A stretch of 64,000 bases of DNA from Riptortus pedestris (GCA_019009955.1 CM032233.1:125372001-125436000); one strand, 5' to 3'. Counted from the first letter of the stretch, positions 22,674 to 35,619 are shown. Numbers and translations: made by a program. Notes: generated from the sequence alone by a model not told the origin.

Positions 22674-22776
22674 TTCATCACCTCCTAGGTAGGGCCGATT
22701 TGTCATTTGAAGAAAATTTTCGATAATCGCGCCATGAGTACATCCTCACTAGCTACTTTCCCTTAATCAGCAAAAC
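22674..22776 (-). mobile_element. HTA 5' end fragment
   Basis: tcatcacctcctaggtaggg through ctactttcccttaatcagca. It abuts the 3' end of the previous copy in inverted orientation. Confidence 0.6.
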
Positions 22777-23224
22777 GAAATTATTCATAATTAAGATTAT
22801 TAATATCATAATTTTGCCTGATATGGAGAGCTGTATGGGATTTACTTGGGTCTACTCCTGAATGGCTAATGACATAAGTTCTTAGGACCCAGGTAACAAT
22901 TAAAGTTGGAGCATTGAAAACTTTTGTAGTTCTAAGCCCAGAACTATGCAAACAAACAAACGAATCGTTGGCGAAATACGACCTGGGAACAATTCCAAGC
23001 CAACTTTGGAACGATATTGTTGGCTAACACAAACTAATGGTCTCACTTTCATGAGATTTCCACGTAACTCGCTTGTGTAAAAAGTTCAAAACTTGGTGCT
23101 AAAGGTTAACAATTCTTAAATTATCTCTTTCGCACGTGTTGTCTGCTTCTGACTATTCTCTGCTCTAGTCAATCACATATATAAGCTATTTTCTATTTAA
23201 ATAGGAAATCTTGTTCTAATGTTG
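22777..23224. other. unique-looking sequence
   Basis: No repeat family seen elsewhere in the window and no convincing coding frame. Confidence 0.35.
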
Positions 23225-23326
23225 CTTTAGCAGATTTCCCTTACGGAAATCAGTTATTGAGGTCGTACTCATGATGCGATTTTCGAATCGATCCTACCCA
23301 GGAGATGACAAAAATCAGGTCTTTTC

Positions 23327-23388
<62 letters not shown>

Positions 23389-23628
23389 CTGTTAACGCTC
23401 TAGTGGACGAAACCTTTGTTTGATCATTACCAAACTCAACATTTAATCGTTTTATGTAAAATGGAAGATCAAGTTCGTTAATGGCTAAAATCAGACCAGG
23501 GGGGGTTTAGAGGGGGGATTTCTGAAAATTCAAAATATCTCCGTTACTGTTCGTCGGATGTTTATTATCCATTATTATTAATTGATGTTTGGTAACGATC
23601 AAACAAAAATTGTGACCGCTAGAGCGTT

Positions 23629-23696
<68 letters not shown>

Positions 23697-23812
23697 AATG
23701 GACTTCATTTTCGTCATCTCCTGGGTAAGATCGATGGACATTTGAAAAAATCTTTCAAAAATCGCATCATGAATACCACCTCAATAGTTGATTTCCCTAA
23801 AAATCTGCTAAT
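23225..23812. mobile_element. two HTA pieces head to head (inverted)
   Basis: 23225-23560 is a plus-oriented 5' half with a TA tract (23333-23383). 23586-23812 is a minus-oriented 5' half with its own TA tract (about 23633-23692) and terminus ctgatttccctaaaaatctg-like. Together they form a large imperfect inverted repeat with the 5' ends outermost. Confidence 0.7.
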
Positions 23813-24054
23813 AGTCGAATAGATAACATAGTACTAAAACAATAAAAACTCCTGTTAAAGTCTAAAACCTATATAGTTAACGTCGATGGCTTTCGGAAAA
23901 ATGTTCTTTTTTATTTGTAACTGGTGTTTGTTTTGGTGGAGCCTGGCCTAGCTGAGTGCTTCATAAATACCAAGGAGGGAATGACGTCCAGTCACATTTA
24001 TATGTCAACGCTGTCGTCAGCTTAGCATTTCGCACACGCAGAAAAAGTAATGAA

Positions 24055-24295
24055 GAATAAATTTAGTATTTAAGCTTCGAATGAATTGGTAAAGTGATAT
24101 AACACCACATTTTCAATATGATAGGAGTAGGAGTGAGTGATTACAGAAAGCTTAAAACTAAAAAAATGCAAATATCTCGGTAAATAATGAAGATAGTGAA
24201 AACACAAATATAATAATTTTTATAGAGCATTACATTTGCAATATATAATTGGTTCTATAAACTTTTTCAGTCCCGATTTCCCCATCATGGCGCTT
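24055..24295 (-). mobile_element. HTA internal fragment
   Basis: Central body (atttagtatttaagcttcg through ataattggttctataaac) without ends, abutting the next copy. Confidence 0.6.
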
Positions 24296-24309
24296 AAAAT
24301 CATAAAAAA

Positions 24310-24749
24310 GTCCGTCACGCAGGGGCTGCGTAAACAAAGCAGATTTCCCACGTGTAGTTTTACAATAGAGAAATTTCACGAGAGCCGAGAAGTTAAGAAA
24401 ACGGCCGACCTAGCTTTTGGCGGGAAACTCACTCTCATCCGTTATCCGCCCCGATTTCATATAATTGCAAATATCTTGGTTAATATGCAAGTTAGAGAAT
24501 AAATGTATATAACAATATTTATAGTAAATTTAATTTGCAATAAGATTGATTCTATACAATGTTTCGATCCGACGTATACTAACGGAAATATTTAAAATTT
24601 TAGAAAATCTTCTCCTCTAAACCCCCCCCCCCTCCCACTGGTCCGATTTCAGCCATTAACGAACTTAATCTTTCTTTTTACATAAAACGACTAAATATCG
24701 AGTTTGGTAAGGATTAAACAATAATGGCAACCGCTAGAGCGTTAACAGA

Positions 24750-24808
<59 letters not shown>

Positions 24809-24934
24809 TTTTGAACGGACCTCATTTTCGTCATCTACTAGGTAGGATCGAGGGACATTTGATGAAAAATGTCGAAAATTCCGTCATGAGTACAACCTCA
24901 ATAGCTGATTTCCCTTAAGGGAAATCTGCTAAAA
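24310..24934 (-). mobile_element. HTA repeat, short complete form
   Basis: Both termini intact, TA tract about 24753-24804, about 625 bp. The left flank ataaaaaa and right flank ccaact show insertion at an A/T run. Confidence 0.85.
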
Positions 24935-25213
24935 CCAACTATTTATTCCTCAACCAAGTATATTTTAATTTATTCTACATTAACCTTGAACCTAGAAAAT
25001 ATAGTTCAATCATAAATAATGTACAGCTGTTGGAAGCTACGTTAATTGAAAGTTACAATTTTCCAACATCTCGATCCGGAAACCTTTTGACCCCTATTAA
25101 TCAACGATTGCTAATATATGTTAGTTTTAATTAATGTCACTCTGGTTGTACATACAATACACACTACAGGGACATCCAATCAGTCCAATCATTAAAAATA
25201 TACCCATTAATAT

Positions 25214-25986
25214 TGTTACGTTTTATTACCAAAACCAGTAATAAACGTTTTTAATAAGAGTTCTTTTGGATTGCAAAATTAAATACTCGCTAGTTTCACA
25301 GTTTTTATCACTCCACAATTTATTTCAGAATGCACAATACACTTGGTAATTACTCTTAATTACTACTCACAGTATACACTGATAGCGTCACTGTCTTCAG
25401 ATTACACAGTCCAATAATTCACTCACGGTCACTGAAATTCACAGAAAGACGGCACTGCACTGTCCTTTACTTCGCGGCGCTGCACTGTCCTTTACTTCGC
25501 GGCACTGCACTGTCCTTTACTTCGCGGCACTGCACTGTCCTTTACTTCGCGGCACTGCACTGTCCTTTACTTCGCGGCACTGCACTGTCCTTTACTTCGC
25601 GGCACTGCACTGTCCTTTACTTCGCGGCACTGCACTGTCCTTTACTTCGCGGCATTGCACTGTCTTAAACACGGCACTAAACTGTTACTTACAGTCACGG
25701 CACAACACTGTTCTTCTTATAAAAACACTTTACCGCACTGCACTAAGTCGCACTGTAGCACCGAACGCACACATGAGCACTTGAGAAGAAATAAAACTAA
25801 CTCGCTCGCGGCTGGCTGGTTCTTTATATAGGTCTTCGGCATACATCAAAGGGGAATTGGCTGGGCCGTTCGACGTCGGGTCTCGTAGGGCCTAGACCCT
25901 CTGTCGGCTTCTTTGATCTATACCGCACTTCCCAAATACCCGACTCTCTCTCTGAAGGATTATTCATGTATTTAATTTTCGCAACA
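25214..25986 (-). mobile_element. solo-LTR-like element with 25-bp tandem block
   Basis: The ends are TGTTACG (25214) and CGCAACA (25986), the TG...CA form of retroviral-type LTRs. Read on the minus strand, a TATA box (TATATAAAGAACC, about 25818-25830) lies about 160 bp from the 5' end, and an AATAAA-rich end (GTAATAAAACGTAACA) lies at the 3' end, so transcription would be leftward. Four relatives are in the window. I see no internal coding region or matching target duplication at this copy. Alternative: some other terminal-repeat element. Confidence 0.6.
25451..25650. repeat. 25-bp tandem repeat, 8 units
   Basis: Unit GGCACTGCACTGTCCTTTAC plus TTCGC, eight copies, one with GGCGC. It lies inside the LTR-like element, downstream of its TATA box. 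Confidence 0.95.
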
Positions 25987-26233
25987 CTATGAACTAGGTA
26001 TATATTTTAAAAAACAAACACTTCATTACGCATATTTGGGAAGGTGTGAAAAAATAGGGTCACGAGTCCTCACAGTGATTTTTAAAGGGAATGTTTGAGG
26101 AACTATCAGAAAATCTAATAGTGTAATGTTCGCAGTCGATAAATGTCAGCCGTAGGATTAAGAGGAAAGTTTCTAAGGAAAACCATGAGCGCTACCTATG
26201 GGTATATCATCAGAGCCTGCTGCCAAACAAAAA

Positions 26234-27070
26234 GTCCACCACACAGGGGCTGCGTAAACTAAGCAGAATTACCACATATTAGCATTTCTCTCAAAAAGTA
26301 AAAGTTCAATGAGAACAGTATTTGGTATTTAGGCTTCAAATGAGTGTATCATAATATAATAGCTTATTGTTAAATTGACATGAGTAGAAGTAGGGGTTTA
26401 CTGAATGCCGAAGAATAAAAAATGCAAATTTCTTGGTTAACAATCAAGATATTGAAAAAACGTATATAACAACAGTTGTAGAACACTACATTTTCAGTAA
26501 GATTGATTCTATACGACGCATAACAAAGGAGATATTTCGAATTTTTGAAAGCCCCCCCCCTAAACCATAAAACCCCCGTGCTTCATAATATAACAGATTA
26601 TAGTTAATATGACATGAGTAGGAGGGGGGGGGGGTTACTGAAGGACAAATTATAAAATGTAAATATCTCGGTTAATAATCAAGATAATGAAAATACGTAC
26701 ATAACAACATTTCTAGAACATTACATTTGAGATCAGATTGGTTCTATACAATGTTTCGATCCAACGCATAATAACGGAGATATTAAGAATTTTATAAATT
26801 CCTCCCTTCGCAATTCTTCCCTTCCACTGGTCGGATTTCATTCATTAACGAACCTAATCTTCCTTTTTACAGGAAACGATAAAATGTTGAGTTTGGTAAC
26901 TATTAACCCAAAATAGCAGGTAACAGACAAATATATATATAAACTATTGAACGGACTTCATTTTAGTCCCCTACTAGGTAGAATCGAAGGACATTTGACG
27001 AAATGTTTCGAAAATCGCTTCATGAGTACAACCTCAATAGCTGATTTCCCTTAAGGGAAATCTGCTAAAA
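26234..27070 (-). mobile_element. HTA repeat with duplicated body
   Basis: 3' end gtccaccacacaggggctgc. The central body occurs twice (about 26285-26575 and 26580-26935) before a short TA tract and an intact 5' end. The internal duplication suggests unequal exchange. Confidence 0.75.
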
Positions 27071-27204
27071 CTCTTAAGACAAAATAGCAAGCATAGCATG
27101 GTAACAGTGTCACAAGTCACAAGAGCAATAAAAAACAAACATGTACAGGATAAAAACCAATTGAAAATTTAAAAAATAGTAAACCATTTTTGTTGTACTA
27201 AGTA

Positions 27205-27312
27205 CTGGGTGGGCCTCATTTTCGCCATCTCCTCCCTAGGATAAATGGAATTTTTTCGAAAATGAGTAGGACCTCAATTGCTGATTTTCCTTAATCTAAA
27301 ATCTGCTAAAAA
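27205..27312 (-). mobile_element. HTA 5' end fragment
   Basis: gggcctcattttcgccatct through cttaatctaaaatctgctaa, decayed. Confidence 0.55.
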
Positions 27313-27718
27313 AATATTTTATTTATCATTTTAAAATACTTCATTTGAAATAGTGGGTAGTGTTTGTGGCTAGATAGGACGGGACTATGAATATTTGATG
27401 TGACGCTAGAGAGTTGATGGGAGGCCTCCAAGTTGGCAAAGCCCTCCCTCTCTGGGGCAATCCTTCTTAGCCGAAATTGATTTAATTAAATAGAGACTAA
27501 TCGGCTTCCCCTAGTAGGCGACAGTCACTCCTCATTCGTGGAGCAATCCCCCCTTAAACAGGATTATAACTCCTGCAATGTATCGTAAAACCGAATTAGA
27601 CACAGCCACCCCTATCCCCTAATCCTCCCCATCCTCACAGCCTACCCCCTCCCTCTCAGCCTCTTAGCTTCTTTCCCTCCTGATGTTTGAGACAGAATGT
27701 AAGAGGGATATGACTATT
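27313..27718. other. unique-looking, pyrimidine-rich sequence
   Basis: Contains ccctccctct-type runs. No gene or repeat recognised. Confidence 0.35.
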
Positions 27719-27765
27719 AGTAGATTTCCCTTATTTTTGGAAAATAATACATGGATCTTACCCAG
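27719..27765 (+). mobile_element. HTA 5' end scrap
   Basis: attagtagatttcccttatt plus gatcttacccaggag, joined directly to the 3' end of an oppositely oriented copy. Confidence 0.5.
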
Positions 27766-27771
27766 GAGAAA

Positions 27772-28238
27772 ACGTCTGACACACAGGAGCTGCGTAAACT
27801 AAACCAATTTCCCACATGTGCCACGTATTTTCATTTATCCCGAATAGTAAAAGTTCAATGAGAAAATATTTGGCATTTAGGCTGCAAATAATGTGCTTCA
27901 TAACATAACTTAGTGTCAATATGACATGAGTAGGAGTGGGGTTTACTGAAGGCCCAAAACTAAAAAATGCAAATATCCCAGTTAATAATCAAGATTGAGC
28001 AAAAACGTGCACAACAACATTTATCGAGCATTACATTTGCAATAAGATTGGCTCTTTACAATTTTTCGATCGACTTAAAGTAACGGAGATATTTCCAAAT
28101 TCCCCTCCTCTAACCCCCCCCCCTCCCACTGGTCCGATTTCAGCCATTAACGAACTTCATCTTCTTTTTTTTTACATAAAACCATTAAATACCGAGTTTG
28201 GTAACGATTAAACAAAAATTGCGACCGCTGGAGCGATA

Positions 28239-28309
<71 letters not shown>

Positions 28310-28546
28310 CGTTTATTACAAAAATAATAAACGTTGATTATTAGAGTTCTTTTGGATTGCAAAATTAAACACACAAGCTTTAGAGTTTTTATCACTTGCC
28401 AATTTATTTGGCAATGCACTACTCACTTGGTAAATTATTCTTAACTACTACACTAATAACTCACGATCACGCGAATCACTGAATATCACAAAACACGGCA
28501 CTGCACTGGTCTTCACAAAGAATACGGCACTCTCTCTCTCTCTCTC

Positions 28547-28615
<69 letters not shown>

Positions 28616-28690
28616 TTGAACGGACCTCATTTTTCCGGTAGGATAAATAGACATTTGAAGAAATTTTTCGAAATTCGCATCCCTTAAGGG
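27772..28690 (-). mobile_element. HTA repeat with LTR fragment in its TA tract
   Basis: 3' end gtctgacacacaggagctgc, body, TA tract 28241-28306, LTR-like fragment 28308-28530, (CT)n then (TA)n, then a shortened 5' end (gttttgaacggacctcattt ... cccttaaggg). Confidence 0.75.
28308..28530 (-). mobile_element. LTR-like fragment
   Basis: Matches the first 220 bp of the 25214 element (tacgtttattacaaaaataa ... cggcactgcactggtc) and stops at a CT tract. The TATA-box half is missing. Confidence 0.6.
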
Positions 28691-28714
28691 AATGAGGTCC
28701 ATTCAAAATTATAT

Positions 28715-29258
28715 ATTATACTATTAAAACCTCCTTCCGTCCATGAAAATAATCGGCAAGAGACAACAGAAGAGATGAAGTCGTACTAGGAAGACTCCGA
28801 ATAGGCCACACAAGATTTGTGTATAGTCATGACAAAAGATCAACCCCCGATTTGTGGGAAGTGCAACACAAATTTAACTATCTAACATATATTAGTAGAA
28901 TGACATACGTTTACAAATATTCGAAAAGAATGCTACATTTCCAATAATATAGCTGTTGCCATTGTGGGTGATCCTAATGAGTTAGATAAATTGCTTAATT
29001 TTATGAAAATTACAAATTTGCATAAAGAAATTTAAATTCAAATTACAAATTTGGATAAAGAAATTTTTCATATCCTCATTTATGCCGTTAAATTTTAAAT
29101 AGCGATATAAAAGAGGGTATAACAGTATTTACAATTTACGTAAACACAATATACTCACAAAATGCAGGTACTTATCCAAAACGAAAGAAGAAGAATTATC
29201 AATATTATCGGAAGATGATAGCCTAGTAGTTTCCCCCCTAAAACCTTAAGATACGAAC
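28715..29258 (+). pseudogene. LINE B 3' end, copy 1
   Basis: A 10-bp duplication AAAATTATAT flanks it (28705-28714, 29259-29268). The 5'-truncated insertion reads RDEVVLGRLRIGHTRF in one frame and later, after shifts, the family end ending in LHKEI, followed by a 3' UTR that closes with a cgccctaaaacc-type hairpin region and a gaacaaa tail. It is the post-RNase-H C-terminus of a jockey/RTE-like non-LTR element. Numerous stops. Confidence 0.65.
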
Positions 29259-29268
29259 AAAATTATAT

Positions 29269-29827
29269 ATCAGGTATGGTCAACATTTGACATGTTGTGG
29301 GCCAAACTTAAATGTGCAAATACTTTCGCGGGCCGCTTTTAAAAGTAGTGCTCATAAGTTTTAACGATAGATATCAGACATGAAATTATACTACAATGTA
29401 ATTATAATACAATTTATTAAAATAACAAAATCAAATGTACAACATTATAATTAAATCTTAAAATTTGAAATTATTACAAACAACGAAAGTTAAAAAGCGA
29501 CTCCGAAATCAATGAGACACTTGAACTTGAATTTGGGAAACTAATCTAATGTTTGGATAAATTCCACTGATACAAAGATGTAAAGAATTTTCCAAATTAT
29601 CGTCAGTCGGCCTTGTATGATGTTTTGATTTATTAACTTTCATCACTGAAAATAACTGTTCGCATTTATAACTACTGCCAAACACATAAATCTCTCCCCA
29701 TCTTCGTCATTTGGAATAAGTAGTGTAATATTTTTGTTTAATTGGGTTTTACAAAATGTCTCGCGGGCCGGAACAAATCTTACAGCTAGCAGGATCGGGA
29801 CCGCGGGCCAGTTGTTGCCCACATATG
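29269..29827 (-). mobile_element. hAT-type deletion derivative, copy 1
   Basis: The ends CAGGTATGGTCAAC (29269) and, on the opposite strand, CATATGTGGGCAAC (29827) carry the CA(G)...GGGCC/GCGGGCC composition typical of hAT termini. On the minus strand it encodes a broken version of the hAT C-terminal dimerisation region (SRLTDDNLENSL...SQIQVQVSH-like). It sits directly after LINE B copy 1. The flanking 8-mers here do not match well. Confidence 0.55.
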
Positions 29828-29835
29828 TTATATAT

Positions 29836-30345
29836 TATGCTATTAAAACCCGTTCATAGAAATGATCGTTAAGGGACAACAGAAGAGATGAAGTCGTAAA
29901 AGAAAGGCTCCGGAAAGACCTCACAAGATTTACGTATAGTTATCTCATGACAAATGATCAACCCCCGATATTTGGGAAGTGTAAGGTAAATTCAACTATC
30001 TACTATATATTAATGGAATGTCATACATATACACATATTCGAAAAGAATGCAACATTTCCAATATGTAGCATTTACTCTTGGGGATGACCCTAAAGAGCT
30101 AGATAAATTATTTAATTTTATGAAAATTGCAAATTTTTATAAAGAAATTTAAATTGCAAATTTGTTACATCCTCATTTATATCGTTCAATTTTAATTAGG
30201 TTATAAATGAGGATATAACAGTATTTACATAAACACAATTTACACTAACAGAATGGAGTTAAATATCCAAACGAGAGTTATAGATTTTACCGGGCGATGA
30301 CAACCTAGTAGTTTTTCGCCCTAAAACCTTAGGAAACGAACAAAA
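29836..30345 (+). pseudogene. LINE B 3' end, copy 2
   Basis: Starts at the same point as copy 1 (attatgctattaaaacc) and is largely parallel to it through ggaaacgaacaaaa. Identical 5' truncation in both suggests local duplication, or a shared truncation in the source. Carries stops; includes the conserved gatgaccctaaagagctaga block (GDDPKELD). Confidence 0.6.
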
Positions 30346-30355
30346 CTATATATGA

Positions 30356-31656
30356 CTAGCTCAGATACCCGGCTTCGCCCGGGAATTCATTTGAGGCTGG
30401 ATGGTGATGGTATTTTTTTGGCAAGGCTTTACTTTGCACAATATTTTGACATTTACCCTTCCCAGTGTTTAGGGTTAATACCCGCCGTTTCTGTGGATTT
30501 GTTAATAATAAAATTAATTTTTTATGTAAGACTTCACTGTCCTCCATATTGTCATATTTCCCGTTTCCTTTGCATTATGCATAGATTTAAATTATTAAGG
30601 ACAAAATATTATAATAATATATTATAATTTGAATTAATTTTTCCAGGTGAGGTACCTGGTAGTTCATATTGAAAAGAATTGTTGAGCAAATTTCTCTAAA
30701 TAACAAAATAAACAACTTTTGTTATGAGCATTTTTGCCGAAACCCCAATAGGAAACGAAATATCTCTATTTTTAATTTCAGGCCTCCCTTATAACCCCCA
30801 CTCCTGCCCGTCCCTAGAAATGTTAGTATGGCTTATTATAAGGAAGGCGTTAGTGCTAATACACATACCGAGTGTTTTATTTAGTTCGGTTGAGTCTTTT
30901 GTGTCAAATAAAATTGTTGACTCCCGCTATAATTTTTAGCGTATAACGCCTTTATACTTCGGTATACGACGATAGTGTATATTACAAAAGTTTCTCTAAA
31001 TAACAAAATAAACAACTTTTGTTATGTGCATATTTGCCGAAACCCCAATAGGAAACGAAATATCACTATATTTAATTTCAGGCCTCCCTTATAACCCCCA
31101 CTCCTGTCCGTTCCTAGAAATGTTAGTATGGCTTATTATAAGGAAGGCGTTAGTGTTAATTGACATACCGAGTTTGGTTTAGTTCGGTTGAGTTTTTTGT
31201 GCCAAATAAAATTGTTAACTTCCGCAGTAGTTTTTAACGTATAACTCATTTATACTTAGATATACGACAAAAGTGTACATAAAAAAAGTTACTCCAAATA
31301 ACAAAATAAATAACTTGTATTATGTACATAATTGCCGAAAATGCATTAGGAAATGAAATATTGCTATTTTTAATTTCAGCCCTCCCTTATAACCCCCACT
31401 CCTGTTCGTCTCAGAGAATATTAACATAGCCTAAAGTCTAAGTTGGGTTAGTAGTAATATACATACCAAGTTTCATAAAATTCGGTTAAGCCGTTTATGC
31501 GTGAAAAGTTAACAAACAAACAGACACCAAAGAAACAAAATGCAGTTATGGTGTTTATGACATGTGAAACGAAAAGTTATCGTGAAATTTTGCGAAAAAA
31601 ATCAATGTACAGACAGAGGTTACAATTTTATATATATATATATATATGTATATAGA
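30356..31656 (-). mobile_element. HelN Helitron, both ends readable
   Basis: CTAG at 30356-30359 with flanking A (30355). The 5' TC of the minus strand is at 31655-31656 (tatataga), followed by T. Three of the roughly 290-bp units lie near 30690, 30990 and 31285. About 1.3 kb and non-coding. It interrupts DNA just after LINE B copy 2, so it is younger. Confidence 0.85.
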
Positions 31657-31682
31657 TTCTATGTTTCTGGTTTGACTCATTT

Positions 31683-31800
31683 TTAGCAGATTCCCCTAAT
31701 GAAAATCAGGTTGTATTCATGACGGGGTTTTCGAAATACTTCCTCAAATCTCCATCTGCCTAGGCAATGAAGAAAATGAGGCTCTTTCAAAATAATATAA

Positions 31801-31833
<33 letters not shown>
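31683..31833 (+). mobile_element. HTA 5' end with TA tract
   Basis: tttttagcagattcccctaa through aaaatgaggctctttcaaaa, then TA. An LTR-like fragment follows inside the TA tract. Confidence 0.65.
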
Positions 31834-31837
<4 letters not shown>

Positions 31838-32008
31838 ACGTTTTATTACAAAACCAGTAATAAACGTTGTTAATAAGAGTTCTTTTGGATTGCAAAATTA
31901 AACACACACAAGTTTCACAGTTTTTCACTGCACGATTTATTTCACAATGCACAGTAATCTTGGTTAATTATTACTATTCACAGTATTACACTAATAGTGT
32001 CACTGTTC
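31834..32008 (-). mobile_element. LTR-like fragment
   Basis: Matches the first 170 bp of the 25214 family (tgttacgttttattacaaaa ... ctaatagtgtcactgttc), then breaks off. Confidence 0.6.
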
Positions 32009-32336
32009 GAAGAAAAAACAAATTATCTGCAAGTTGTCTCTGATGAAGCGTGGTTGCTATAAACATTGCCAAGCAAATGGCCCATTTCCGCAGCACTTTT
32101 CTTCGAAGGATTGTAGAGGAGAACTTCCCGCGAACGCTGTATTTCGATGTGATATGAATAGCTGCTGTTTGACTCCAAACAAAAGTCTGAAACTGTGTTT
32201 TGCAGCATGCATACACACCACCTTTTAAATTCATGTATCGAAAGGATAGATGAAATATATGTGATGCCATCAATACTGTGTATGGAAAAACAATTAAAAC
32301 TTATTCCCATACCCAATAAGAATTTTTGAAAATATT
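32009..32336. other. unique-looking sequence
   Basis: Two overlapping minus-strand frames of about 95 codons exist but show no domain, start or splice support. Contains an 11-bp inverted pair (ttcgaagaaaa at about 32008, ttttcttcgaa at about 32097). Confidence 0.3.
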
Positions 32337-32566
32337 CCCCCCCGCCATTAACGAACTTGATCTTTCTTTCTACATGAAACTAATAACTGTACGGTAACAG
32401 TTATCAGGGTAACGGTAACAGACATATATATATATAATTTTGAACGGACCTCATTTTCGTCATCTACTAGGTAGGATCGATGGACATTTGAAGAAAAAGT
32501 TTTCGAAAATCGCGTCATGAATACAACCTCAATAGCTGATTTTCCTTAAGGGAAATCTGCTAAAAA
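32337..32566 (-). mobile_element. HTA 5' half
   Basis: From the cattaacgaacttgatcttt block through a very short TA tract to an intact 5' end (gattttccttaagggaaatc tgctaaaa). Confidence 0.7.
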
Positions 32567-33127
32567 TCTTAAGGCAAAATAACAAACATAGCATGGTCAA
32601 TAGTGTAAAAACACACACAAAAGCCATAAAAACAAGCATGTACTGGTTAACGAACCATAGCTGTTAAGGGAAACCGGGTCCAAACAGAAAATGGTCGGTG
32701 TCAGTTCTCTAGCGTGTAGAATCCGCTAATTTACGTAGACCCCCCCCCCCGTGACAGATATTAACCTCATTACTATTCTCTGCTTCACTATTTTTTCATA
32801 AATTTTGAATTTTTTTTCACAAAAAAAGAAATAATTTAATCTTGAAGAAATTGTGCGAATAAAGTTCGTGAAAGGTCACGTTCCAAGATTCCATTTGAGC
32901 GTGTGCCTTTGACTAGGTTAGAGAAAAAGGGCCTTGCACTGAGTGGGGTGAGGGGAGGAGTTAATACATCTTCAGTCTACTAGAATTAATTGAATTTAAT
33001 AACTACCCCCTGAGGCAGGCTCCTCTTCACATCTCGTATTTCAATTTTCACCAATATCGGACACGTGAAGAATCCATTAACTATTTTACTCAGACAAATT
33101 CCTTCCCTTCATCATTTTTTCATTATA
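32567..33127. other. no feature recognised
   Basis: Mixed sequence with a short C run (32739-32749). A decayed phrase around 32710-32760 (aatccgctaatttacgtaga...gtgacag) could be a very old HTA 3' end. Confidence 0.35.
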
Positions 33128-33238
33128 AGCAGAGTTCAGTTATCAGTTATTGAGGTTGTAGCCATGACCTGATTTTTTAAAAACTTTTTCAAATGGACAT
33201 CGATCCAACGCAGTAGATGCCGGAATTTGGTCCGAACA
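33128..33238 (+). mobile_element. decayed HTA 5' end
   Basis: ataagcagagttcagttatc, attgaggttgtagccatgac and aatggacatcgatccaacgc follow the HTA 5' order with many substitutions. Confidence 0.5.
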
Positions 33239-33263
33239 AGTCTAGGTCCAAAGAATTGAACTA

Positions 33264-33408
33264 TTTTTAGCAATTTCCCTTAAGGAAAATCAGCTACTGA
33301 GGTCGTACTCATGACGCGATTTTCGAAAAATTTCTTCAAATGTCCATCAATCCTACCCACGAGATGACGAAAATGAGGTCTGTTCAAAATTATATACATA
33401 CATATACA

Positions 33409-33467
<59 letters not shown>

Positions 33468-34104
33468 CTGTTTAACGCTCTAGCGGTCGGCATTTTTGTT
33501 TGATCGTTATGAAATTATATATTTAACCGTTTTATGTGAAAAGACAGATCAAGTTCGTTAATGGCTGAAATCGGACTAGAGGGAGGGGGGGGGGATTTTC
33601 GAAATATCTTCCTTATTATGCATCGGATCGAAACATTGTATAGAACCAATCTTATTGCAAATAAAATTTACAATACATATTGTTATATACATTTATTCTC
33701 TATCTTGAATATTAACCGAGATATTTGCATTTTTATGAAGTCTGTGGTCGAGTATAGTTCGGATTAGGTCGGCCGTTTCCATAACTGCTCAGGTGGAAGC
33801 TTCTTCTAAACTTACCTTACCTTCGTTACTTTGTGAGATTTATGCAAATACGTTCTGTTCATCCGCCTCCCCCCCCTTGTTTAGTTCTTGGTCTACTAAA
33901 ATTTGAGTTATTAAAATATAAATTATTCTTACAATTCAGAAGCCGTTTCAGTTGGGAATTTATTTTAATTAACTGAAAGATTTCTCAATACCGTTTGTAT
34001 TTAATCACGGTTGGTATTGTGTTACCAGTATGCAGATTTCTCTATTGTAAAACTTCACATGGGAAATCTGCTTAGTTTACACAGCCCCTGCGTGACGGAC
34101 TTTT
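33264..34104 (+). mobile_element. HTA repeat, complete
   Basis: 5' end tttttagcaatttcccttaa, TA tract about 33417-33462, body including ctcaggtggaagcttcttct and ccttaccttcgttact, and 3' end cagcccctgcgtgacggac. Confidence 0.85.
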
Positions 34105-34171
34105 GTTAACAGGTTACGCTTACTTCAAGTTCGCATTGCCCTAATCTATAGGCTAAGGAATTGCATGCAGG

Positions 34172-34560
34172 ATTTAGGAAGTAGATTTCCCACAGGCGTC
34201 ACGTACTTGCATTTATCTCAAACTTTAAAAGTTCGATGAGAACAATATTTGGTATTTAGGCCTCAAATGAAGTGATTCATAATAGAACAGGTTATTTTTA
34301 ATATGACATGGGTAAGAGTAGGGGGTTTACTGAAGGCCGACATGACAACATTTATATAACATTACTTTAGCAATAAGATTGGTTTTATACGATTTTTGGA
34401 CCCAACTCATAATAACGGAGATATTAAAAATTTTCGACCTCCCCCCTCTTACTTGTTGCATTTCAGCTATTAACGAACTTGATCTTTAATTTTACATAAA
34501 ACTTTTAAATATCAAGTTTGGTAACGATCAAACAAAAATTGCTACCTCTATAGCGTTATA

Positions 34561-34629
<69 letters not shown>

Positions 34630-35585
34630 GTAACCTCTGTCTGTACATTGATTTTTTTCGCGAAATTTCACGATAACTTTTCGTTTCACATGTCATAACT
34701 GCATTTTGTTTCTTTCGTGTATGTTTGTTTGTTACCTTTTCACGCATAAACGGCTGAACCGAATTTTATGAAACTTGGTATGTATATTACTACTGACCCA
34801 ACTTAGACTTTAGGCTATATTAATATTCTCTCAGACGAACAGGAGTGGGGGTTATAAGGGAGGCCTGAAATTAAAAATAGCGATATTTCGTTTCCTATTG
34901 GGTTTTCGCCAAATATAAACAACAAAAGTTGTTTATTTTGATATTTAAAGTAACTTTTGTTATATTCACTTTTGTCGTGTACTGAAGTATAAATGAGTTA
35001 TAAGCTAAAAACTATAGCGGGAGTCACAAATTTTATTGGGCTCAAAAGACTCAACCGAACTAAATAAAACTCGGTATGTGTAATAAAACTAACGCCTTCT
35101 TTAGAATAAGCTATACCAACATTTCTAGCGACGGGCAGGAGTGGGGGTTATAAGGGAAGCCTGAAATTAAAAATAGCGATATTTCGTTTCCTATTGAGGT
35201 TTTGGCAAATATGCACATTACAAAAGTTGTTTATTTTGTTCTTTAGAGAAATTTGCTCAACAATTCTTTTCAATATGAACTACCAGGTACCTCACCTGGA
35301 AAAATAAATCAAATTATAATATATTATTATAATATTTTGACCTTAATAATTTAAATCTATGCATAATGCACAGGAAACGGGAAATATGACAATATGGAGG
35401 ACAGTGAAGTCTTACATAAAAAAACTAATTTTATTATTAACAAATCCACAGAAACGACGGGTATTAACCCTAAACACTGGGAAGGGTAAATGTCAAAATA
35501 TTGTGCAAAGTAAAGCCTTGCCAAAAAAATACCATCACCAACCAGCCTCAAATGAATTCCCGGGCGAAGCTGGGTATCTGAGCTA

Positions 35586-35619
<34 letters not shown>

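Noticed and set aside
24310..24934. HTA as an ordinary TIR MITE
   Set aside because: The two ends are not symmetric inverted repeats; the inverted motif is terminal on one side and internal on the other, and no constant target duplication is visible.
32023..32316. Possible host exon
   Set aside because: Two minus-strand frames overlap but no splice pair or domain supports either.
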